From Thiomicrorhabdus sp. (GTDB lineage: Bacteria; Pseudomonadota; Gammaproteobacteria; Thiomicrospirales; Thiomicrospiraceae), in contig WFNQ01000237.1 in NCBI GenBank assembly GCA_015488565.1, positions 1-7,826 of the forward strand: a stretch of DNA of 7,826 bases, given 5' to 3'. Numbering within the stretch: position 1 is the stretch's first letter; each line of letters opens with the position of its first letter. The notes below the pieces were generated by a model. It was not told where the DNA came from. It was given only the letters and a program-made list of their open reading frames with translations, and searched no databases. This document shows, piece by piece, positions 1 to 4,354 of this stretch. A program made the translations under genes and the position numbers.

Positions 1-225
1 CGCAACGCAGGAAAGTTAAGCGAACAATCGGAGAGTGAACCAAGCAATTTACAAGGGGATAAAATCCAATTAAGCCCTAAAGAAAAAGAGCAACAACAGG
101 CGATGAAAAACTGGTTAAAACAGATTCCAGATGAACCAGGCCTATTTTTAAAACGTAAATTTGAATATCAATATCAACAACAATCGAGCCAGACTGAACC
201 GGCTCAGGACAGTAAGCCATGGTAA
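1..225 (+). CDS. C-terminal end of a BatB/BatC-type VWA/TPR protein (5' partial)
   Basis: Frame 1 is open from the window edge to TAA at 223-225, giving 74 residues. The segment starts with a polar, low-complexity linker rich in Glu, Gln and Ser, then has a conserved-looking block, MKNWLKQIPDEPG followed by LFLKRKFEYQYQQQ, and a short polar tail. A tryptophan, a 'IPDEPG' turn and a basic 'KRKF-YQYQ' stretch are typical of the extreme C terminus of the VWA plus TPR protein that precedes batD in proteobacterial aerotolerance operons. The VWA and TPR domains themselves lie outside the window. The next gene starts within the stop region (ATGGTAA), so the two are translationally coupled. The family call rests on this short tail and on the batD neighbour; a separate batC-like protein is possible. 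Confidence 0.75.
   Translation, partial: RNAGKLSEQSESEPSNLQGDKIQLSPKEKEQQQAMKNWLKQIPDEPGLFLKRKFEYQYQQQSSQTEPAQDSKPW
206..209 (+). promoter_or_regulatory. Ribosome binding site of batD
   Basis: AGGA lies 9 bases before the ATG at 219, within the last codons of the upstream gene. It favours that ATG over the in-frame ATG at 237, which has only A/T-rich sequence (TAAATAATAATAGA) before it. Confidence 0.55.
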
Positions 226-1982
226 ATAATAATAGAATGCAAAAAATTTCCGCTCCAGAGCACCTTCTTCGGAAGAAAAAATCACAGTGGGTGATGTTTC
301 TGATCTTAATGATGCTGCCCCTATTGGGGTTTGCCAAAACGCTATCCGTATCCACCGATCGTCAAACGGTTGAGATGGGCGATATTATTACCCTCATCAT
401 TCAAGCAGACTTTCAAACCCGTGGCAGTCAATTGGATTTAGACAGCCTCAACGATCAATTTGAGGTGCTTGGACGCCAGCAAAGTAATCAAATCAGTATC
501 ATCAATGGCCAGTTTAGTTCCAATACCCAATGGCGTATCACCCTGCTTGCCAAACAGATTGGTGAGCTGATTGTGCCGCCATTACGCATTGAAGGCGTAG
601 AGAGCAAACCTTACAAAATTACAGTACGACCTGCACAAAAAAAGTCCGCCAGTACAGGTGGAAGTTATTTTTTAGAAACCAGCCTAAACAAGAAAAAAGT
701 GTATGTACAGGAGGAAGCTCTGTACAGCTTAAAATTTTACTTTTTAGGTGCATTTCAAGGCAATATTCGCCCCCCTACGTTTGAAAATAGCCTAACCGTA
801 ACCTTAAAAGAACAAGATATTTATGGCAAACAAATCAATGGTAAACACTACACCGTTTACGAATGGTTGTATGCGATATACCCACAACAAAGTGGCCAAT
901 TGGTTATTAAAGGACCTATTTTTTCAGGCATTCACCAATACCGTAATCGCCAAAAAGGCATTCAAGAAGTGGCTGATACCCAAACGCTGACGGTATTACC
1001 CGAGCCGACACAACTGAAAAACAATCTAAACGACCCATGGTTGCCTGCAAAATCATTAACGCTGTCTCAAAAATGGTCTAGCTTACCCAATACATTGCGC
1101 ATAGGCGACAGCATCACACGTACCTTAATATTAGACGCACAAGGGTTACGTGCCAGCCAACTTCCAGACTTGTCCACTGAAAATCAAGTTGGTTTTAAGG
1201 TGTATAACGACCAACCCGTTACCGAAGAGACGCTAACCGAACAAGGTATTCATAGTAAACTGCAACAGACACAAACCCTTATCTTAACGCAATCAGGCAA
1301 CATTACCCTGCCTGAACAACGCATTGACTGGTTTAATACTCAAACGCAAAAAATGGAAACCGCCACCCTTAGCTCCCGTACCTTAACCGTATTGCCAGCG
1401 CTTAATACGCCACCATCCAATCCAAACGGTACGGTAAAGACAACAACAAATCAGGAGATGGCTCTTACCCAAACGAATAACAATACAATACAAAATGTTT
1501 CACGTGAAACCTCTTTGCTGTGGCCAGTGATAAGCACGCTATTAAGCTTGGCATGGCTGATTACGCTTATTTTATGGCGTAAACAGGTGAAGAAACTTAA
1601 AAAACAACAACAAGAAACCGCAAAACAAACAGATAGCCCCATTAAAGAAACAGCCAAAAAGCACACGTTATGCGATTCAAAATCAACCCTAACGCCTCAT
1701 GATTTTTACCAAGAATTAAGAGCGGTACTACAACGAGAACACCACATTCACTCTTTTAGTGAACTAAACGATAGCGCATTAATAGAAGCCATTAATCAAC
1801 TGGAAAAACACCTGTTTTATCAAACAGATTTGCCTAAAAATACCCTGCCGTCTATCTGTAAAGGACTGGAAAAATTAACGCAAAAAAATTCTACTCCAGA
1901 GTACCCTCTCTTGAGCAAGCTCAATTCACCTTGTCCCCCCCCCTCTCATAAAGAGAGCAAACTGGCCTCTCTTTATCAATAA
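219..1982 (+). CDS. batD: BatD aerotolerance-operon protein
   Basis: This 587-residue protein is predicted to be anchored in the inner membrane with most of its mass in the periplasm. Basic residues 19-22 and a hydrophobic stretch at about 25-39 (ending GFA-K) form a signal sequence. Residue 41 onward begins the BatD fold with 'LSVSTDRQTVEMGD', the usual opening of a beta-sandwich repeat. A second repeat contains 'NDPWLPAKSLTL' and 'IGDSITRTLILDAQGL' (about 271-310), which are BatD hallmarks. A Thr/Asn/Gln-rich linker (about 395-431) leads to a transmembrane helix at about 433-453, a basic coiled-coil-like cytoplasmic stretch, and a helical domain to about residue 567. The molecular function of BatD is not firmly known; it is thought to act in a complex with the VWA Bat proteins. 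Oddities are a parS-like palindrome coding for residues 426-431 and a nine-C tract coding for Pro573-575 just beyond the conserved C terminus. Confidence 0.9.
   Translation: MVNNNRMQKISAPEHLLRKKKSQWVMFLILMMLPLLGFAKTLSVSTDRQTVEMGDIITLIIQADFQTRGSQLDLDSLNDQFEVLGRQQSNQISIINGQFSSNTQWRITLLAKQIGELIVPPLRIEGVESKPYKITVRPAQKKSASTGGSYFLETSLNKKKVYVQEEALYSLKFYFLGAFQGNIRPPTFENSLTVTLKEQDIYGKQINGKHYTVYEWLYAIYPQQSGQLVIKGPIFSGIHQYRNRQKGIQEVADTQTLTVLPEPTQLKNNLNDPWLPAKSLTLSQKWSSLPNTLRIGDSITRTLILDAQGLRASQLPDLSTENQVGFKVYNDQPVTEETLTEQGIHSKLQQTQTLILTQSGNITLPEQRIDWFNTQTQKMETATLSSRTLTVLPALNTPPSNPNGTVKTTTNQEMALTQTNNNTIQNVSRETSLLWPVISTLLSLAWLITLILWRKQVKKLKKQQQETAKQTDSPIKETAKKHTLCDSKSTLTPHDFYQELRAVLQREHHIHSFSELNDSALIEAINQLEKHLFYQTDLPKNTLPSICKGLEKLTQKNSTPEYPLLSKLNSPCPPPSHKESKLASLYQ
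1496..1511. other. parS: Candidate parS site (ParB/Spo0J binding) inside batD
   Basis: The sequence TGTTTCACGTGAAACC contains a perfect 14-bp palindrome (1497-1510) centred on CACGTG. It matches the canonical chromosomal parS form TGTTNCACGTGAAACA at all but the last base. The site sits in frame in batD and codes for N-V-S-R-E-T (residues 426-431) in the variable linker before the transmembrane helix, where codon constraint is low. ParB loaded at such sites with ParA and SMC directs origin segregation. No parA, parB or second site is in the window, so the role is inferred from the sequence match alone. No other CACGTG-centred palindrome was found by eye. Confidence 0.8.
1935..1943 (+). repeat. 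Nine-C mononucleotide tract in the 3' end of batD
   Basis: A run of nine C, flanked by T on both sides, codes exactly for Pro573-Pro574-Pro575. Ten C would end the protein after PPPPLS at a TAA. Eight C would replace the last 12 residues with a longer tail that reads to a TAA near 2019. The tract lies after the part expected to be conserved in BatD, so length changes may alter only the tail. Confidence 0.9.
1948..1976 (+). other. Ten-base-pair stem-loop at the end of batD
   Basis: Bases 1948-1957 (ATAAAGAGAG) pair perfectly with 1967-1976 (CTCTCTTTAT) around a nine-base loop. A shorter competing hairpin is possible between CTCTC (1943-1947) and GAGAG (1953-1957). No U-tract follows, so this is not a complete intrinsic terminator. 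It may stabilise or attenuate the 3' end of the mRNA ahead of the terminator at 2058, or simply reflect base composition. Confidence 0.35.
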
Positions 1983-1985
1983 GAC

Positions 1986-2021
1986 GTTTAAAGATTTCGT
2001 TAGGGTTAAATCGTTTTAAAC
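1986..2021. other. AT-rich inverted repeat between convergent genes
   Basis: GTTTAAAGATTT (1986-1997) can pair with AAATC plus TTTAAAC (2008-2012 and 2015-2021), with a two-base bulge and a ten-base loop. It spans the gap between the batD stop and the stop of the opposing lipoprotein gene. The stem is nearly all A/T and lacks a clean T-tract on either strand, so a terminator role is doubtful. No other terminator for the lipoprotein gene is visible in this window. Confidence 0.25.
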
Positions 2022-4261
2022 AATTGATAAAACCGCTCACTTAACTGTTTTTTCTCGCTGTTAGAGTCACTCTCTAACAGTTTTTTTGTCAGTTGATAGG
2101 CCGCGGTGGTTAACTCTTCCATTTTTTGAATTAAGTTTTGGTGTTGTGTTTCAGACAGTTTATTTTGCACCGAATATTTTTCTAAAGAGGCTTGTAATAA
2201 TTGACGGTCATTTGCAATCATCGTTTCCATGGTAGCTGAAGACAGTTCAACATTTTTAAGCTTCAATAAATTAGCGTTGTTTACCCGTGCCTTTAGATGT
2301 TGTTGATACTGTCTAATTAACTCATCGTCCTCTTCAATTGCCAGTGCATTATTGGTATCCATAAAATAACTGCGCACATCTAAATTGGCCGAGCCAATTA
2401 CCAATGCATCCTCAAATAAGGTTACTTTACTGTGCAGAGACAACGCTTCATTCTCTGTTTTTTGGTATTCAAAATACTTTATGGTTGCACTGCGCTGTTC
2501 ATCAAAATGTTCCATATAAAAGTCTGCAAAGGCTTTCATACTATGGCTGGCCAAGATATTTACGGGAACTAAATCGGTGGTGGCGACTGAGTTTGTAATG
2601 ATGTTTAAGGTAACATGACTGCAATTTTGAGTACCATTCACCATCTCTTTAAATGCCAGCATCATATTAGGGGGGGGGAAAAAATAGGCGTTATAAAAAT
2701 AGACCTCTTTGGGTGATTTATCCTCTGAACGGCACTGTTTTTTTAACTTGGTTAGCCAGTAGTCTTGAATATTTTTATTACTCTTGGCTTCTTGATTGTA
2801 TTCTGCACCAAACTGTCTTCGTTGCTCTCGATCTGTGGCTCGGTAGGGGAGGTTTTCAAGGTACGTTCCTATCGCTTGATTAGAGACCGAAAACGATGGA
2901 AATCGCTTAGCAAATTCCGCTGAAGCTTGGTAGCTGGTTTGATAGGTTTGTTGGTGTTCTTCTAACTTGTTTTTTTCAAGCGCAATCCGTTTTTCAAGCG
3001 GTAAGTTAACTCGGCTTAACCAATCTGTACGACAGCCTTCCAACTGAATACGGTCTTTACACGCGACATTTGCCCAATGCCAATTGGCAATAAAATCATT
3101 GGGGGCATGTTGACGAATATCCGGCAAAGAGGCCGTGGTCACAAACGACCACAGTGTATCAAAACGGTGTTGCATGGCTTGATTTGGCTCTGCAAAATGA
3201 ACCAAAACATCGGTGTCCATAAAGGTGTATTTTGCACTCAGTGGGTTGGGATGCATATGGTAAGCATCTTCCACATTTCTTCCCCCCAGCATCATGTTTT
3301 GACGATCCACTAACAGTAATTTGTGATGCGTATAGTCGGTAAAAAAGTCCCAGTCACGAGCGGCCTCATCAATGTTGTTTCGCTCAACCGGTAAAAATTG
3401 TGAAAAAGAGGCGTACACGGGATTTAACGCATCACCATAATGTTGAAATGCAAAGGCGGTTTTAACTCGATTAAACACGCGTTGATAAGCGGGACCAGTG
3501 CGAGACTTCCAGTAAATTTTACCAAAGTGTTTTAGCCCTTTAATCTGTCCCGAGCTGGCGGTGCTGCCTGAAAAGGCTAACTGCTTAATTGAAATGTGTT
3601 GCCCCTGCTCAATCGCAAGGGTCATTGCATCTATATTTTTGCCATAAAATCCTGATAAAAACAGACCCGATTCGGCTAGATTTAAATTGGATATATTCAG
3701 TGATTCGGCCAAAACACCGTCTATTTTTTCTGCTTGAAACAGGGTTTCAATTTGCGCCAATTTCTCTTGGCTACAGGCACTTTTATCTTCTCTGGGTGCA
3801 ACATCATTGCAACCCAACGTCATATAAACGGCATCTTTAATCATGTTATTGGTTGGGCGGCCATAAAATCGTACGATTAAATTTCCCCCCCCCTCCCATT
3901 CCAACATCGAAAACCAGTCCAAACGGCTGTAGTTGGTCACGTAATCAACCAATAATCGAACCTTAACGCCACGCTGACTGGCCGCAATAAGATGTTTGGC
4001 AAATACTGAGGAGCTGTAATCGTCTGACACAATAAAATAGACTAAATCAATCGACTCTTTGGCTTGATCAATTAAAGCCAGCTTGGCTTCAAAAGAGTGT
4101 TGGTTATCGGTAATGACTTGACCCGAATCAATGGCAAGCGAATTGACTTTGCCAACACTCTCGCTCAAAATTGATTGAGGTTTTATATTTGGAAATTGGC
4201 AAGCCGTTAAAAGTGACAGTGATAGCACCAATAATGACATGGTTTGAATCATCTTTTTCAT
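2006..4261 (-). CDS. Phospholipase D-like lipoprotein with two HKD motifs
   Basis: This 751-residue protein has a lipoprotein signal peptide (basic MKKM, hydrophobic core, lipobox LLTAC with Cys21). Gln22 at +2 favours the outer membrane. Two phospholipase-D motifs are present: His312-x-Lys314-x4-Asp319 followed by GGRN, and His610-x-Lys612-x4-Glu617 followed by GSANLD; Asp618 sits next to the unusual glutamate. The family hydrolyses or transfers phosphodiester groups, often on phospholipids (for example ClsC-like cardiolipin synthases). The protein is longer than usual, with an insertion between the motifs and a helical C-terminal extension (about 645-751). Six cysteines beyond the lipobox (151, 163, 401, 410, 510, 547) fit disulfides in the periplasm. 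The start at 4261 is chosen for the signal peptide and the AAGGGA ribosome site; an ATG at 4297 would add 12 residues ahead of the signal peptide and lies against a terminator. Two nine-base G/C tracts suggest phase variation. Substrate is unknown. Confidence 0.88.
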   Translation of the reverse strand: MKKMIQTMSLLVLSLSLLTACQFPNIKPQSILSESVGKVNSLAIDSGQVITDNQHSFEAKLALIDQAKESIDLVYFIVSDDYSSSVFAKHLIAASQRGVKVRLLVDYVTNYSRLDWFSMLEWEGGGNLIVRFYGRPTNNMIKDAVYMTLGCNDVAPREDKSACSQEKLAQIETLFQAEKIDGVLAESLNISNLNLAESGLFLSGFYGKNIDAMTLAIEQGQHISIKQLAFSGSTASSGQIKGLKHFGKIYWKSRTGPAYQRVFNRVKTAFAFQHYGDALNPVYASFSQFLPVERNNIDEAARDWDFFTDYTHHKLLLVDRQNMMLGGRNVEDAYHMHPNPLSAKYTFMDTDVLVHFAEPNQAMQHRFDTLWSFVTTASLPDIRQHAPNDFIANWHWANVACKDRIQLEGCRTDWLSRVNLPLEKRIALEKNKLEEHQQTYQTSYQASAEFAKRFPSFSVSNQAIGTYLENLPYRATDREQRRQFGAEYNQEAKSNKNIQDYWLTKLKKQCRSEDKSPKEVYFYNAYFFPPPNMMLAFKEMVNGTQNCSHVTLNIITNSVATTDLVPVNILASHSMKAFADFYMEHFDEQRSATIKYFEYQKTENEALSLHSKVTLFEDALVIGSANLDVRSYFMDTNNALAIEEDDELIRQYQQHLKARVNNANLLKLKNVELSSATMETMIANDRQLLQASLEKYSVQNKLSETQHQNLIQKMEELTTAAYQLTKKLLESDSNSEKKQLSERFYQLFKTI
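2058..2087 (+). terminator. Intrinsic terminator of the bat operon, inside the opposing gene
   Basis: A perfect nine-base-pair stem, CTGTTAGAG (2058-2066) with CTCTAACAG (2072-2080), has a TCACT loop and is followed by seven T (2081-2087). This is a textbook rho-independent terminator for rightward transcription, about 75 bases after the batD stop. It lies within the last codons of the leftward lipoprotein gene, coding there for part of KLLESDSNSEKK. The other strand has no T-tract after the stem, so the structure works in one direction only. Confidence 0.85.
2670..2678 (-). repeat. Nine-base C tract (coding strand) in the PLD lipoprotein gene
   Basis: The coding strand reads TTC CCC CCC CCT, giving Phe528-Pro529-Pro530-Pro531. 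Adding one C creates TAA directly after the prolines. Losing one C gives Leu-Ile and then TGA. Either slip removes the second HKD motif. The run is flanked by T on both sides of the C-strand. Confidence 0.9.
3885..3893 (-). repeat. Nine-base G tract (coding strand) in the PLD lipoprotein gene
   Basis: The coding strand reads GAG GGG GGG GGA, giving Glu123-Gly124-Gly125-Gly126. With eight G, a TAA follows three codons later (GAA ATT TAA). With ten G, the shifted frame ends at a TAA about 13 codons after the tract. Either slip removes both HKD motifs. The complementary C run is flanked by T on both sides. Confidence 0.9.
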
Positions 4262-4298
4262 CGTAATTCCCTTAATCATAAATACGTAATTCATCATA
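4262..4298 (-). repeat. Short direct repeats in the PLD gene leader
   Basis: GAATTACG occurs twice on the - strand (4292-4285 and 4269-4262), and TATGAT occurs twice ahead of these copies (4298-4293 and 4280-4275). The pairs have the same order but different internal spacing. They could be a small duplication or paired binding sites; nothing in the sequence decides. Confidence 0.4.
4267..4273 (-). promoter_or_regulatory. Ribosome binding site of the PLD lipoprotein gene
   Basis: On the - strand AAGGGAA precedes the ATG at 4261, with six bases between AAGGGA and the start codon. This strong Shine-Dalgarno match decides the start in favour of 4261 rather than the upstream in-frame ATGs at 4297, 4294 or 4279. 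Confidence 0.75.
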
Positions 4299-4301
4299 GC
4301 A
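4293..4301 (-). promoter_or_regulatory. Candidate extended -10 promoter of the PLD lipoprotein gene
   Basis: On the - strand TGCTATGAT is an extended -10 element (TGn plus TATGAT). It would start transcription near 4286, giving a leader of about 25 bases that includes the ribosome site. No good -35 is seen, which extended -10 promoters tolerate. An alternative pairing of TTGCTA with a second TATGAT 16 bases on (4275-4280) would start the RNA at the ribosome site and is less attractive. The element begins directly at the end of the aas terminator's T-tract. Confidence 0.45.
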
Positions 4302-4333
4302 AAAAAAAAGGGACGCCATTGAGTCCCTTTTTT
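4301..4333 (-). terminator. Intrinsic terminator of lplT-aas
   Basis: An 11-base-pair stem, AAAAAAGGGAC with GTCCCTTTTTT, surrounds an eight-base loop (4315-4322). On the - strand it ends in nine T (complement of 4301-4309), as expected for leftward transcripts ending about 20 bases after the aas stop. It separates aas from the lipoprotein gene, so that gene is either a separate unit or receives only read-through. On the + strand the stem is also followed by T, but no gene on that strand leads into it. Confidence 0.85.
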
Positions 4334-4354
4334 AAAAAATTAAACGTCGTTTTG

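Noticed and set aside
1497..1510. Palindrome GTTTCACGTGAAAC as a promoter operator for batD
   Set aside because: It lies about 1.28 kb inside the gene with no downstream start to regulate; the parS match is a better explanation.
1451..1666. Open frame of 71 codons on the - strand inside batD, and similar short antisense frames elsewhere
   Set aside because: It lies fully within a well-supported gene, its hydrophobic look comes from the complement of the batD transmembrane and Lys-rich region, and no ribosome site or family signal was seen. The other short antisense frames inside batD, the PLD gene, aas and lplT were rejected for the same reasons.
1943..1957. Five-pair hairpin CTCTC-ATAAA-GAGAG as a terminator of batD
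   Set aside because: It is short, lies before the stop codon, has no T-tract, and is outcompeted by the ten-pair stem at 1948-1976; the terminator at 2058-2087 is far stronger.
2006..4261. PLD gene as a frameshifted pseudogene because of the G/C runs
   Set aside because: Both runs are in frame as given, the reading frame is intact over 751 codons, and both HKD motifs and the lipobox are preserved.
2006..4261. Calling the PLD protein a cardiolipin synthase or a secreted toxin
   Set aside because: Two HKD motifs alone do not separate synthase, phospholipase and nuclease; no secretion-system gene or immunity partner is present in the window.
4262..4297. Longer N terminus of the PLD lipoprotein starting at the ATG at 4297
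   Set aside because: It would place 12 residues before a normal lipoprotein signal peptide, starts only three bases after a terminator T-tract, and has no ribosome site, whereas the ATG at 4261 has AAGGGA at good spacing.
4301..4309. A9 tract as another phase-variable homopolymer
   Set aside because: It is non-coding and explained as the T-tract of the aas terminator; A/T runs are also common in this AT-rich sequence.
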